From NCBI RefSeq assembly GCF_000276665.1, contig NW_004955469.1:9861911-9925910 (forward strand): DNA of 64,000 bases, in the 5' to 3' direction. The DNA is from Chinchilla lanigera (Eukaryota; Chordata; Mammalia; Rodentia; Chinchillidae). Below the pieces are notes generated by a model. It did no database searches. It saw nothing but the letters and a program-made list of their open reading frames with translations, and had not been told where the DNA came from. Both the position numbers and the translations under genes were made by a program. The first letter of the stretch is position 1, and each line of letters opens with the position of its first letter. Shown here in pieces: positions 37,190-50,212 of the stretch.

Positions 37190-40100
37190 TCTGGGAATGA
37201 AGGGTGTTTGCAAAACTAAGACTTTAATGGCAGTGTTCAAAGAGCCTTGATATGATTCTAATTGTTTTGAACTAGTCTTTTTTATTTATTATTCTAGCTC
37301 TTAAGGGCTTTAATCTGTCTTCATCTTTAGCACAGTTCAAACAAAATTTGTTTTAGGACTGTTGGGACATTTGGTGCCCACTTGGGATGGCCCAGGAACT
37401 CGAGATCAGCTTAGGTTGCACAGAAGGCTTTAGGTGGCAGTGTCTGATCTCCTGTGGTTTTCACTGGGTCATCAGTCTACCATGGGGAACATAATTGAGA
37501 TTTCATATTTCTTTTTCCCAAAAGATATAAACCATGTCTTATTTTCCAGTATATGACATTCCTATTAACTTTTGTGCATTGATACTCAATAAATATCTCT
37601 ATCTATTAATATGTAGACACATTTCTATGTGAGATAAGACGTCTATATCTTAAAATTGAAAAGTAAAACTTTTGTGTGATATAAACAACTGAATTCTCCA
37701 TAGAAAATTCTTTAAATACTGTTCCCAGGCTGTTGTCAAACCCATTTATTGAAATTCTTCTTCACATTCCAAATTTAGGCAAAATAATCATTTTTTGATT
37801 CTTAAGACATTTCTGTATCAGTACATGAAAAAGAAAACCATTAATGATTTTACCCTTTATAGTTCTTTTTTTTTCATACCATTCACATTAATATTACTAG
37901 TCACAGCCCTCTTCTTGTTTTTCTTCTGCCTTTAGCTGTGGGCTAGCTTATAGAAGGAAGGAAACAAAATGTTTTGGTAGGATTATGTCTTTAGTCACAG
38001 AGAATTAGAGCCATTAAAAAAAAATAAGTAACTTAGCAAAAAATACGGAAAAGATGGATGCAAGAGGATTGGGGCATTTTTGTACATTCAGAATTTCAGA
38101 TGAAGACCAAGTACATCTAATTTGTGAGGGATAAAATGAAAAGAGAGATGGATGGGAATAGAAGTAGTTTGAGGAAAAAGAGAATTTGTTTTTTCACAGT
38201 ATTATGTGTTGAATACAATTTATATTTCCTCCTCCTTGGGCCTTAGAAATTGGAATCTTTTCCTGTTGGAAAATCTATATGGTAAGCCCTTGTCTTGCTA
38301 TATGGTAAGCCCTTGTTTGATAATGGGTTACATTCAGTGTGTGGAAAAGTTACGACTCATTTCTAGTTAGTTCTTCCTTTGTACTTATGCCTAAATCCAT
38401 CCATCTGGAGAAATGCCAGTTTGCCACTAAATTTAAATAAATAAGAACATGTCTCATCAATAGGGGTGGCAAATTTAGCCCCTCTTTAGAGCACTGAGCA
38501 ATTTATGACCATATGTTAAATACCATAAAACAGCTTTAAAGATTTGGTCGCTGGCCATTGCCAGATTGCACCGTAGGAGTGCAGCAGCACTGCGAGGGAC
38601 TGGGAATGTTTCCTCCGGCCCTTGGAGGCCTCAGCAACTCACTGATGTCACAGCCAAAAAGGCCTGTTTTCAAACATTCCTTTTATAAAGGTGAGATACT
38701 AAAAGATTCCATTTCGGCATTTGGGTAGAAAGGAGGCAAGAGTTCTTTTTTGATTCTGAAAGGGTCAAAATTAGTATGGAAAGTGTGTGGGAGAATGAGT
38801 AAGTTGGCAGCAGTGAGTGCAGAAGGCAAGTCTAGGAATAGGTAATAGAGATCCTCCTCCTTTTTCTTGGAGCATGAACTGGACTTTTACGTGACATAAG
38901 ACAACCAAATACCACATTTCTCACTTCGTTTTTGCCAGGTTTTATGGAATTAATATTAATGTTAAAAGCAGTTTTTAAAATTTCATACTAAAGGGCTGCC
39001 AATCGCAAGGAATTCTTTTCTTTCAGGAGTATGACTCATTATTTGGCGAACTCCAAATATTAGTTTTTCTTACCGTCATCACATAGTGTGAGTCATGTAT
39101 GGCTTTCAGTGGGCTCGTGGCTTTGAGGATGAAGGTATGTGCCAGCAAACATGTGATTTTTGGTCAAGTAATGTGAAGAACTTTGAAGGCCTCTTAACAC
39201 ATGTGAGAAACTACTGGTTCAGGCAGAGGGCAGTGCTATTAAATAGGAATAGTCGCAGAAGAGCTTTTTGTAGGCTTTTTGTGACTGTTCTCTTCATACA
39301 AAGGAAGATGATGAAATTTGGCTATCAGAGGTCCAGGATTCCTATCCTTCTCGAATGTTTAAGTGCCAGCCCCAGGGCTGATTTCCTGTTAGTTCCTTTG
39401 TGGTTTGCACTATATCCTCTTTGCAGCAGATCAGTATTTTCGACTATCCATCATGACTGCTGTCCTGTAATTCGTGGCAATTTGATCTCAGTTTGCAGAA
39501 AAGCAGCTGGCATACTTCTGTAGGAAGTGCAGCTGGAGAGCTCCTGTCTCCCTCTTCCTAAGGCCAGGAAGCACACTATTGTTACTTGTTACTACTTTCT
39601 TCCTTTGAAAGAACAAAAACTTCAAACTTCGGCAAATTCTAAAGGTGCCGGGTAGCAGTTTGAAATTACTTTATCTGTTTTGTTGGTCTAGGGAAAAAAC
39701 TTGAGTGACCTTTCTCATCATCTATAAATCTTGTCCAGCTTTTCTGTAACATAGATATATATGCATTAGTGACCCCTCCTACTCCATTTCAAATGAAGTC
39801 ATGCTTAAGTCTTTAGAGTCACAACGGAACTTTTCATTTGTTTTGTTCTTAGCTTTGATTTTCAAATTCAGTTTAGTTACTTAGACCACATTATTGCCCA
39901 ATTAATTCTTCTCTGTGTTTGTTTCCCTAAATATTGGTGTTTTTCTATTTCTGTTATTATCATCTATTAAGACTTTTCATCAGGGATAGAGCTTGACTAT
40001 TTGTATTATATTTTCAAACTGTATGGAACACAGAAGTATTTGAAGTACATTTCATCACTATTTAATATTCAAACAAAAGTGCCATTTTAATTGTTCCAGA

Positions 40101-40730
40101 TAATAATACCATAGTTGGCTTACCACATTGTGAGAATTAGAAAAGTGAGCAATTTTCCTTCTTTTGTAGGACTTTGAGGTTACATTTTGGCAACTTGATT
40201 ATCTTTATGTAAAATGGGAATACCGTTAGCCCAGTTCATCTAAGAGGACACCCATTTTAAAAAGAGAATATAAACTCATACATGAATTATGGTATCCTTA
40301 ACCCTGTATGATGGTACAGATCTTTCCTACTTCTGGTTATTCTTTCCATCTGTATAAAAAGGAATTCCTAAATAGGACTCAATAGTTGCAATAGTGTAGC
40401 TCTTGTTTTCTTTTATGTTTTGGCTCCTAACATTAATAAGAAAGGAAAGATAAATTGTACTGCTTTACAGAAAAAACATGAGCTTTCTAAAAGTGGCTTT
40501 TAGGTCGTACTTACAAACATCAGACATTAACAACATTGTAGAAACAGCCCAAATTCTGGTAATTTGCACTAGGGAAAGGATGAAGGAAGAAATTTGGATA
40601 TGAGACAGGCAGAATTTGATATCCTATTGATATCCAATAATACCTTGTTGAATTTGGAGGACAAGATTTCTGTGATGGCTGAGGTCCATTGCAATGTTCA
40701 CATATAAAGTAGACATTCAGAAAGTGTTTA
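37190..40730. other. Longest mostly repeat-free stretch in the window
   Basis: About 3.5 kb without clear transposons. It holds a G+C-richer patch near 38545-38660 and the longest non-repeat frame in the window, 39095-39523 (+, 142 codons). That frame shows no domain, signal peptide or codon pattern I can recognise, lacks convincing splice context, and a frame this long can arise by chance. Conserved regulatory DNA is possible but cannot be judged without an alignment. Confidence 0.45.
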
Positions 40731-40734
40731 TTAT

Positions 40735-43700
40735 TTTTTATCAATTTTTCTATTTTATTATGTGTTTGTTGTACATAATGATTGCATTCCTTGTAGGAAG
40801 TTGGTGCATGTACAAAACACAGCTTAATTTTTTTTTCATCCCCTTCCTCTCTCTCTTACCCCCTCCCCTATCTCTTGGTCCCTTCTTATTTGGAAAAGAT
40901 TTATTTCCCTACTTTCTATTGTCTTTTATTTTGCCCTTTATATTTTGAGTTTCTCATGTGAGAGAAACTATGTGACGTTTAAGGTTGTGTGTCTGATAGA
41001 GTGCACTTAACATTATGGTCTCGAGTTTATCCATTTTTGTACAGATGACAATTTATGGCATAGTAATACTTCACTGTGTATAAATACCACATTTTCTTTA
41101 TCCATTCATCTGTTAATGGATATACAGGCTGCTTCCAAGAGTCAGCTCTTATGAATCATTGCTGCTTTAAACATGGATATGTATGTGTTGCTATAATATG
41201 ATATCTTTAACTCTTTCGGGAATACACCTATCAGGGGAATAGCTGGGTCAAACATAGTTTCTAGTAGCCAGTTTTCTCAACACCATTTGTTAAAGAGGTG
41301 CTCTTTTCTCAAGTGTATGTTTTTGGCACCTTTGTCAAAGATCAGGTAGCTGAATGTTCTGGAGTTGTTTTTGTTTGCTGTTGTGTCTGTTCTGTTCCAT
41401 TGATCTATATGTCTGTGTTTTTGCCAATACTATGCTGATTTTTGTAACTGTACCTTTGTAGTATAACTTTGTAGTCTGAGGTTGTGATGTGTCCTGCTTT
41501 GGTCTTGTTGCTCAGGATTGCTTTTGCTATTCTGGGTCTCTTCTGCTTACATATGAATTTTAGAATTGTTTTCTGTAGTTTGTGAGGAATTCTATTGGTA
41601 TTTTGATTGGTATTGCATTATATCCATATATCAATTTTGAAAGTATGGCCATTTTGACAGTATTGGTTGTGCCTATCCAGAAAGGGAATATCTTTCCATT
41701 TTCTAATGTCCTCTGTGATGGAATCTCCTTCATAGTACAGTTTCATTTTTTTTTAATGTAGTGTCTTTCACTTCCTTGGTTAAGTTAATTTCTTAGCACT
41801 TCATTTTTCTTGATGCTATTATGAATGGTGTTGTTTTCCTAATTTCTTTCTCAATGTGTTCATTATTGGAGTACAAGAACATCATTGATTCTTGTGTGTT
41901 GATTTTTTATTCTGCTACATTACACAATTTGGTTATTAATTCCAGGAGTCTTTGGGTGGATCTTTTTGCTGCTTCTATGTAGAGGATCAGATCATCTACA
42001 AATAATGATAATTTGACTTCTTTCTTTCCTACACCTATCTGTTTTATTTCTTTTTACTGATTGCTGATTAATGTTTTGAGTACTACATTCAACAGGAGTG
42101 GTGATAGTGAAAGTGGATATATAATCCTTGTCTTGTACCTGAGTTTAGAGGGAAAGCTTTCAACTTTTCCCTATTTAATATGATTTTGACAGTAGGTTTG
42201 TCATAAATGACCTTTGTCAGATTGAGGTAAGGTCCTTCTATACCTATTTTCTTTAGCATTTTTTTTATCATGAATGGATGTTGGATTTTGTTGAAGGTTT
42301 TTTCCATATGTATTGAAGTGATCATATGACTTTTGTCCTTGGTTCTGTTTATACGATATATTTATTGACTTGTGTATGTTGAATTCCTGCATTCCTGTGA
42401 TGAATCCTATTTGGTCATGATGTATGACCTTTTTGATGATTTGTGGCATTCTATTTGCCAATATCTTCTCAAGGATTTTTAGTCCATGTTCACTAAAGAG
42501 ATATTGTTATGTATTTCTCTTTCTTGGTTGGATCTTTTTCTGGTTTTAGGAATCAGGATAATATTATATCCAGGAATGATTTAGGGAGTATTCCTTCCCT
42601 TTCAGTGTCATTAAAGAATTTAAGGTATACCTTAGGTCTTTCCTATAATTCTTGTAGAATTCAGCAGTGAATCCATGAGTCCTGGACTTTTCTTAGTTAG
42701 TAGTCTCTTTTTTTAAAACTACTACTTCAGTTTTATTGCCAGTTACTGGATTATTCAGGGTTTTTAATATCTTCTATGTTCAGTTTTCATACACAATAAT
42801 CTCTCCATTTCTTCTGAATTCTCCATTTTATTAGAATACAGGTTTTCTAAGTAGTTACTAGTAATCTTTGGATATTGGTATTGTCCATTGTGATTTTGCC
42901 TTTTTATTTCTGTTTTTTTTTTTTTTTGTTTTGTTTTGGGGTATTTTTGCGGGAGGGGCCAGGAATTGAACTCAGGACCTTGCACTTGTCAGACAGGCAC
43001 TTGTGCCACTGAGCTGTCTTCTGGACCCCTTATCTTTTTATTTCTAATTGCATTGATTTGGATCTTTTCTTTCCCTTTTTGGGGGTTAGATTAGGTAAAT
43101 GTTTGCCTGTTTTATTTATTCTTTCAAAGAACTAGCTCTTTTATTCATTGATTCTTTGTGTTTTTTTAGTCTCAATTTAATTAATTTCTGCTCTGCTCTG
43201 TATGATTTACTTCCTTGTATTACCTTTGAATTTGGATTTTTTTCCCTTAAGAACTTGAGGTGTGCCATTAGGTTATTTATTTGCACTCACTCTTGTTTCT
43301 GTGATGTGGACATTCACCGCTATAAACTTCACTCTTAGACTGTTTTCTTTGTGTTGATACATTCTGGTATGTTATACCTGCATTGTATTTGACTCTAAGA
43401 ATTCTCTCTTGATTATTTAAGAGGGTATTGTTTAATTTCCATGTGCTTGCAGACTTTTGTATATGATTTGATAATATTCATGGGTTAATTTCAGTTCTTT
43501 TCCATTTACTTAAGCATGCATTATAGGTAGCACATGGTCCATTTTGGAGAAAATCCCATGTATTCCTGTGAAGAATGTGCATTCTGTTATTATTTTGTGG
43601 AACACTCTATAGAATATGATGGAAGGCAGTGTCCCATTTCCTTCCTAGCCTGAGCTTAAACTTCTCACAGGGTCAATATCTAGCCCATAACCTTTTACAG

Positions 43701-44280
43701 CTGTGTCTCATGGCTGTGTCTAAACCAGTCACTGTGGGAATGTTACACAGGGAAACCTGAAGTAAAGTTGTTTTTTAGTAGTTTTGGGTCTTAGTCATAT
43801 GTAATCAACCCCTTCCTGAAATGGTATGTGATTAAACATTGTCTCTGGCAACATGGTGGGTATTGTACTGCATTTCTTCTCCAGTGGTTGCCTGCTGTGG
43901 GGAACGAGTCACCTCAGAGTAAAACGTCATTGTAGTTTACGATAGCTGTGGGCTTTTCTCTGGACTAGTGTTGGTAGTCCAGTCTCTTTTTTCTCCCTGG
44001 ACCTCTCATGTTAGGGGCTTATCTTCTGTCTGTGGAGACAGGTTCTCCTCCCTGGGAGCCAGGATGAGCTTTCAGGCTGTTTCATTCTTTTCTCTGAATT
44101 GTGGTTCATTTCTGCAATTTCTCTATAGCTTCTAATTTGGCTGTCAGTTCTTTCTTGATTCCCAGAGATCTAACTCTTTTTTTCCTCTTTGCCAGTTATT
44201 TTCCAGATAACCTGGGTTTTGGGTCTTGGAGAGGCTGAATTTTGCTGCTTATTCCTGCTCTGCCATTTTGATCCCTGTAT
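40735..44280 (-). mobile_element. Internally deleted L1 with its 5' end present
   Basis: Minus-strand L1. The 3' tail is at about 40735, ORF2 C-terminus at 41000-41260, then a jump at about 41260 that skips several hundred bases of ORF2. The RT zone follows at about 42000-42500; frames there (42089-42325 and 42201-42461) keep RT-like stretches such as Q-G-L and D-K-P. ORF1-like sequence continues to about 43600-44200, and the likely 5' start is near 44277 (minus: gatcaaaatggcagagc). A SINE sits at 42912-43028. Frames are broken, so it is inactive. Confidence 0.82.
42912..43028 (-). repeat. ID-like SINE inside the L1
   Basis: Inverted ID body after poly(T)/GTTTT, flanked by imperfect copies of TTTTTATTTCT. 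Confidence 0.88.
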
Positions 44281-44284
44281 TTGT

Positions 44285-44716
44285 TTATTAAATAAGTGAA
44301 AGACATTAGAAAGTGGGATAAGGAAGTGTCTAAAAGTTTGAAAGGGAGGTGCTACATAGTTATACACTCAAGAAAGCGAGTGAGAACTATAATGTTTATG
44401 TAGGTTTACCAGGTTGACACGCATACTAGATGGAAAGAACTTATAAAGAATCACAAAAATAGTTTGCCAATGTTTGGGCTAACATAAGACTTAGCAGTTT
44501 TTCTTTGTGAAAAACAATTTACTCATATTACATAATGATGAATGTAGTACATTAGGATTGGGAAGGAAAGGTTAAGTTGAATTTATCCTAATTGTAATAG
44601 GACTTGAGTATGTCCTTGAGATGGAACTGATAAGCATATCAGGAAATGATTAGTTAGATATAAAATGAATTGTTTGACAATATGCCTAAAATCTGTCATG
44701 TTTAAAGAATGATGCA
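44285..44716. other. Non-coding single-copy DNA
   Basis: No feature recognised. Confidence 0.5.
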
Positions 44717-44868
44717 TCAGCTGGGTGTGGTGGCACATGCCTGTAATCCCAGCCCTCAAGAGGCGGAGGCAGGGGGATCAAAGTGAGTTTGAGGCCAGCC
44801 TGGGTTACAAAGTGAGTTCAAGGCCAGCCTGAACAGCATAGTGAAACTCTGTCTCAAAAAGACCCCCA
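44717..44868 (+). repeat. B1-type SINE
   Basis: Sense B1 (agctgggtgtggtggcacat ... gaaactctgtctcaaaaag) with an A/C-rich tail. The direct repeat AAAGAATGATGCA lies on both sides. Confidence 0.95.
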
Positions 44869-44920
44869 CCCCCAAAAAAGAATGATGCAATTTAATGTTA
44901 AAATCAGACAATTGGGTCAT

Positions 44921-45018
44921 CTTTTTTTTTTTTTTTTTCCCCCGGTACTGGGAATCAAACTCAGGACCTTGTGCTTGCCAGGCAGGCACTGTGCCGCTGA
45001 GCTAAATCCCCAGCCCCC
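44921..45018 (-). repeat. ID-like SINE
   Basis: Poly(T) and full inverted body, flanked by the direct repeat GGTCATCTT. Confidence 0.92.
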
Positions 45019-45019
45019 T

Positions 45020-45551
45020 GGTCATCTTAATGTACAGCAAATTGCAAAATTTTCTTTTTCAGTTAATTAAAAAAAAAAAAACCTCCTTGGCTCTATTCAC
45101 ATCTCCCCCTGCTCTGTTTTTCTAAGTGTAGTAATATCACTACACTTGCATAAAACAACTTCCAAGCAATTGCAAGGATGGCCATCTCTTGTGCAAGAGA
45201 AAGACAAGATTCCTCACATCTCAAAATATTATAATTCATAATTCATCCATCTACTATCCATTTAGTTACTATTGAGGGCCTACTCATGGCAAATTTTGAA
45301 GCACAATATTTGAGGATTCTTTGTTCAATACTGCCATAACCTTTACAGCATTCTCTTTATCCTGAGTTTTATTAAACTAGATTTCTTTGACAGTTTATCC
45401 TTGGCCTTCCTTTTAAAGTCTGTCTGCTGATCTCCATTTTGAACATTTTGTTCATACCAGTGTAATCAACTCATTATTCATTTTTTGAGTTCATAATTTG
45501 ATTTTTACCTCCTAAATTTTGCTAATTACTTTCCAACTGATTATAATAAGG
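45020..45551. other. Non-coding DNA with a possible MIR piece
   Basis: 45245-45330 (attgagggcctactcatggc) resembles the 5' part of a MIR. Nothing else seen. Confidence 0.4.
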
Positions 45552-46130
45552 CTACTGTTTTAGTCTGTTTTTCATTATAACAAAATAACTGAGGCTGGTT
45601 ACTTTATAAGGAAAAGAGGTTTATTTAGCCTACAGTTTTAGGGGCTTAAGAGCATGGTGCCAGCATCTGCGTGGCTCTAATAGCAGATGGCATTGCAATG
45701 GCAATGTGTGTGTGAAAGAGCCATGTGCAGAAGAGGGATTTAACACATTCATGATGGGGCCGTAATTAATATGTCACTGCACAGCACCTCTGAACCACCG
45801 GTGGTACATGCATAACTGTCCCATCGGGTGGCATGCAGGTAGCACTAGTGGAAAAGCTGTCTGATGGGACAGTCCTGCATGTATCTCTTGGTGCTTCAAG
45901 CTGGCAGGGATATGTTTGCTAATAATAATTCATATTTTCAGGAACTGAGACATCTCATGAGATCTGATCCATTTCTTCAAGACAACTGTAAGCTGTTCTT
46001 GAGGGTGAAACCCCTGTGACCTAATTACCTTCCTTTACCACTTGAACACTGTTACAGTAGGGACCAAGCTTCTAGAACATCAACCTTTGCAGAGACAAGC
46101 CATATTCAAATCAAAGCAGCTACTATGGAC
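45552..46130 (+). repeat. Ancient interspersed repeat with an inserted inverted repeat
   Basis: The same family appearance as 10728 and 30008 begins at 45552 (actgttttagtctgtttttc) and resumes near 45980 (ctgacctaattaccttcc-like text and caagccatattcaaatc). Between them, 45735-45925 is foreign and contains 22-base inverted arms at 45806-45827 and 45861-45882 (19 of 22 pair), suggesting a small inserted element. Confidence 0.5.
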
Positions 46131-46239
46131 AGCAGTAACAGTAGACAGTTAACAGAACTGAACATAACCTTAGACTGAAAGCAGGTTGTCAGTGAAGTGG
46201 GAGGCTATGAGAGGTTGTATTTTCCAAAGATAGTACAGC

Positions 46240-47130
46240 AGTACCTTTTATCCCACATAGTCTGTACTGTTTCCTCTTTCAAGGATTGGAGAATAATTTC
46301 TCTGCTTTTAAATCTTGGTAGGCTTGTGACTGTTTCGACCAAAAGAGTATGATGCAAATTTTGCTCCATTGTACGGATCCTTTGGGTTCTTGCTGTACCC
46401 CAGGAAGGAACAGTGGTGAGAATGAGGAAAAAATTGACAAAAAGCTGTGATCAGGTGCAGGTCCTCTTTCCTGAGCGGAGAAGGGGAACTGCCCAAGAAT
46501 AGTAGAGCATTTATTTATACCCTTGAGAGGTTGGTTAATTTCCACCTCACTGCCCAGCAACCAATTAACAAGCTACAATGGCTTGTTTATGCGCTTCAAG
46601 GAGCTCCTGTGTTCTAGGAGCTCCGGTGTTCTCAGGCTGGCTTCGTCGTGCACATGTAATTACTTTCCAGCTTCAGCGGCCCCTTGTACTCCATGGCTAC
46701 TGAGGCTTGGTTATAAAGGCAGTGCAGCTTTCATCTTGCTGGCAGGAATACTTGTACAGTATTTGGGGCCCTGTGCCACTGCATAAGACATCTGACTACT
46801 TTGAGGTTGCCATGTTGTCCGGTAGCCAAACCACATGAAGAGGCCACATGTAGGCGCTGCAGTTGGCAATTGTTATGGAGTTATCCCAGCCCAAGAACCA
46901 GATGTGAATGAAAGCATATTAGACCCTTAAAACTAGCTGAATTCTGCCAGCTCAGTACTATTGACTGACCTCAGTCAGTGTTGTGAGAAGCGAAAAAATT
47001 ACCCATCTACATTCTGCCTGTATCTAACACACTGAACCTGTGAGCTTGATAACATGATGGTCATTTTAAGCCTCTGAGTTTTGTGGTAGTTTGGTCAGTA
47101 GCAATAGTACTATAATTGGAACATAGACCC
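46240..47130 (+). repeat. Ancient repeat interrupted by LTR-like sequence
   Basis: The outer parts (46280-46360 and about 46850-47125, with the end ttttaagcctctgagttttg) look like one ancient mammalian repeat. The middle, about 46370-46790, is GC-richer with an inverted AATAAA (gcatttatttatacccttg) and may be a solo LTR on the minus strand. Boundaries are uncertain. Confidence 0.4.
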
Positions 47131-47297
47131 TGAAGAACAGCAGGGGAACAAGAACCTGTAGGAGGGAAAACAAGATGGGAATGGGAGCAGAGACATAGAA
47201 GTTTAGTCTCTTGAGGGAAAGGAAAAGATTAAAAGATTAGGACCAAATGGATGGGTTTTGAGAAGGAGTGGGAAATTCACATGTGATGAGCTATAGC

Positions 47298-47358
47298 AAT
47301 TATATATATATATATATATATACACACACATATATATATTACATATATATATGTAAAT
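47298..47358. repeat. (TA)n/(CA)n microsatellite
   Basis: Alternating TA with a short CACACA interruption and further TATA runs. Self-complementary. Confidence 0.95.
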
Positions 47359-47359
47359 G

Positions 47360-49269
47360 TATCTGAATGAGGTTGAAGTTGAGGTTATCTGCTATCTGCT
47401 AAGGGGCAGAAGGTGGGTGGAGGGCCTGGCTGCTTGTTGAAGAGTATCAAAGACAGCAGAGATTACTGGTCCTCAGCGCTCTGGCTTTAATAAATACTCT
47501 CGTGAGGAAAGACAGATGCTTGTTATTTTATCATTATATGTGATGAGTGATGTGGTCTGCTCTAGGAGAATTTTTTGCACAGTCTTAACTATGGAGTCCT
47601 ATGAACCCTGCAAAAATAGAGGGGTTCTTTCCAGAGGAGTGCTTTGGGTCACTTTGGCTCTCTGTCAATGAGTTCTGAACCTCAAAGTGACTCTTGAGGA
47701 CTGTGTATAACCCAAGAGAACCGTTTGTGGTTTGTAAAATGGAATGATCTTTCCTACTAGGATTTTGTAAGTAGCAGCTTTTTGAGAGGAGAGGGGAACA
47801 AGTCTACAGTTTGGTTATGAAGCTTTAGAGGCTTTTGTCCAAATGGAGGGCTCAGCAAGTGTTGGTAATTGAGTGGCAAAATTGCTTCTATAAAAGGAAG
47901 AATTGTTTTCTGTAGTATCCAGTGGTCTGGTCAGCAGCCCTATGCAAGACCGTTTATCATTCCCATGAAGGAGTCCATGCTGCATGTCTAAATGCAGTCC
48001 TTTCAGAGTCTAGGGATCCTGCAGGTTTTTGAGTTTTCTGTTTTGTGAAATGAGATATTTAATTTGTTGCTTAAATCTTTTAATTAATATTTTATAAGGA
48101 GAGAGGCCACAGAACCTCTTAAAATAATATTACTGGATAAAAGAACAGTGCTTTTATGACAGGAAAACCATAATACATGAAATCTTTATCTCTTTTACTG
48201 TAGTCTGAATATAGACTTTGCCTCTGTGCTATAAGGGAAGTCAGCTGTGTTCCATTTGCTGCCATTTCATTGTATTTTAATACTTTATCTTTTTTCTATT
48301 GTTTTGGAGTGACCTTGGTACTTCTGAAATATGGTGACTTGTATTTTACTCCCCTTTCCATCCCTACCCCGAAGATTGCAGTACATGTACATAACTCACT
48401 CTTACAGATCCTACATGATTTGCTTCTTTCTGACTTGCGGCATTTTCCTGGAAGGAGCATTACTGTCTTTGTCCTTGTTATCATTAACTTAAATTAATTG
48501 GAAAGATTGCCATTGTGACAGCATTACTTTCTGTTTTTTGTTTCTTTTTGTACTTTCTCTAAATGTTGGCTACAGCTTGCTTGCTTTACTTGGGTTTTTG
48601 TTTATTATTTCTGAGAAATATTTCCTTATACTTGCTTTTGAAGAATTTTAATGTATTCATCCTTGTTTTTAAGCATTTTAATGTTTGATTTCAATAGATC
48701 TTTTCCTACCCTGGGCTTTTGTGGATTATTGGATTTGCTTTTGTTCATTGTTAGGTTTATTGTTTAGATCTATGATGTGTGAACTCAAAGGATCCTTCAT
48801 ATCACTTTTTTAAAACATCTTTTTGATCTAGTTACTGGACATTTGAGAGTAGACAATAGGAAGTATTATTTAGTTTTTTCATGAATTCCACAGGCTAATG
48901 CTTGGTTTTCACAAAGCTTATGAAAGTGAGTGGATTTTTGCAAGATCTTTCAGGCACTATTTTGTGGAAGCTGAAGCACGAGGCCCAGCACAAGATTGTC
49001 CTTTGTGTGGAAGTTTGATCCTGCTGCTGGTGTTCTGGTTTTTGCCTGTGTATGGAGTCAGCAAAAGACTCATTGTTAAACAGTGAACTCGGAATTGAAA
49101 GAATGATTGGTGTGGTTTTCTTCTCCCCATCTGGCATTCTGTGGTTATTTCTCCTGATTTTTTGGCAAGTGTTGTTTCTGTCAAACTGTGCCACATCAGC
49201 CTTGCATTTCTGGTTTGTGCAATTCAGCTGGGAATTAGAAAGAAGTATTTACAATTGAATAGCACTATT
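47360..49269. other. Non-coding DNA, about 1.9 kb
   Basis: No gene or clear repeat recognised. Overlapping 60-100-codon frames at 48900-49260 on both strands are mutual shadows without recognisable domains. Confidence 0.45.
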
Positions 49270-49462
49270 TTCCAAAATAGATTAATTTAAATGATCTCAT
49301 TTTAATCTCCCAGCAACTTTCTGAGGGCCAGATATCTTGCTTTGCATATAAGAAAGGGTTCACAAAGCCTTAGCGACTAGCTTGAGGTCACATAACTGGG
49401 CAGTCAGAGACCCAGAACTCAAATCCAGACCTTTTGAGTTGAACTGTACTGGTTTTTTCCAC
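49270..49462 (+). repeat. MIR SINE
   Basis: MIR word order: tgatctcattttaatctccc, agcaactttctgaggg, gcttgaggtcacataactgg, cagaactcaaatccagacc. This is an ancient mammalian-wide SINE core and tail. Confidence 0.75.
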
Positions 49463-49729
49463 TGTAACATATTATCCACTGTGGCATGTTAAGAAATAAA
49501 TACCATCTTTTATTACCATACGTTAATGGTCTGCTACTCAGTAAAAGTAGGTAAGAGGAAATCAAGAAGAAGCAACAGCTCCAAGTAAGAAAGTTGTGTA
49601 GAAAAAAGGAACAAGCAGTGGCATTGCTGAATAGGAAGTAAACACAGCAGCAAGTACTAATGCTTTCTGCCATGTCAGTTGGAAAGGTGACGGGTCAGTT
49701 GGCTAGTATGTGATAGGGAAGTGTGTTAG

Positions 49730-49975
49730 TTTTCATCAGCATAACAAATACTTGACATAATCAGTTTACAAAGGGAAATGGTTACTTTTTGCTGACAGTT
49801 TTGGATGTTTCACTCCATGTCGATTGACCCCATTGCTTTTGGATCTGTGGCAAGGCAGCACATCACGGGAGAAGCACATGGCAGAACAAAAACCACTTAC
49901 CTCATATCCAGAAAGTTTAAGAGAGGAAAAGGGAGGGCTGGACTCCACTGGCCCCTTAAATGGCACTCCCCCCGT
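49730..49975 (+). repeat. Possible ancient interspersed repeat
   Basis: The words gtgttagttttcatcagcat and aaatggttactttttgctga resemble the family at 10728, 30008 and 45552, but the copy is more diverged. Confidence 0.4.
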
Positions 49976-49987
49976 GACTTGAAGACT

Positions 49988-50155
49988 GGGAGTGATCGTG
50001 CACATCTGTAATTCCAGATACTAGGGAGGCTGAGGTGGGAAGATTACAAGTTGGATGCCATCCTAGGCAGCTTATCATGACCCTGCCTTAAAAAGGGCTT
50101 GGAATATAGCTTAGTGGTAGGATACTCAGTCTTTACACAGTGGTAGGGTTCAGTC

Positions 50156-50157
<2 letters not shown>
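49988..50157 (+). repeat. Composite B1-plus-ID SINE
   Basis: A 7SL-like left part (cacatctgtaattccagata ... gggaggctgaggtgggaaga) is followed by an ID-like right part (cttggaatatagcttagtgg ... agggttcagtcc). A CA microsatellite follows directly, likely grown from its tail. Confidence 0.75.

Positions 50158-50212
<55 letters not shown>
50158..50212. repeat. (CA)n microsatellite
   Basis: About 26 CA units with one TA interruption. Length polymorphism is likely. Confidence 0.96.

Noticed and set aside
48895..49260. A possible gene from overlapping 60-99-codon frames
   Set aside because: Frames shadow each other on both strands, with no splice sites, domains or similarity I recognise.
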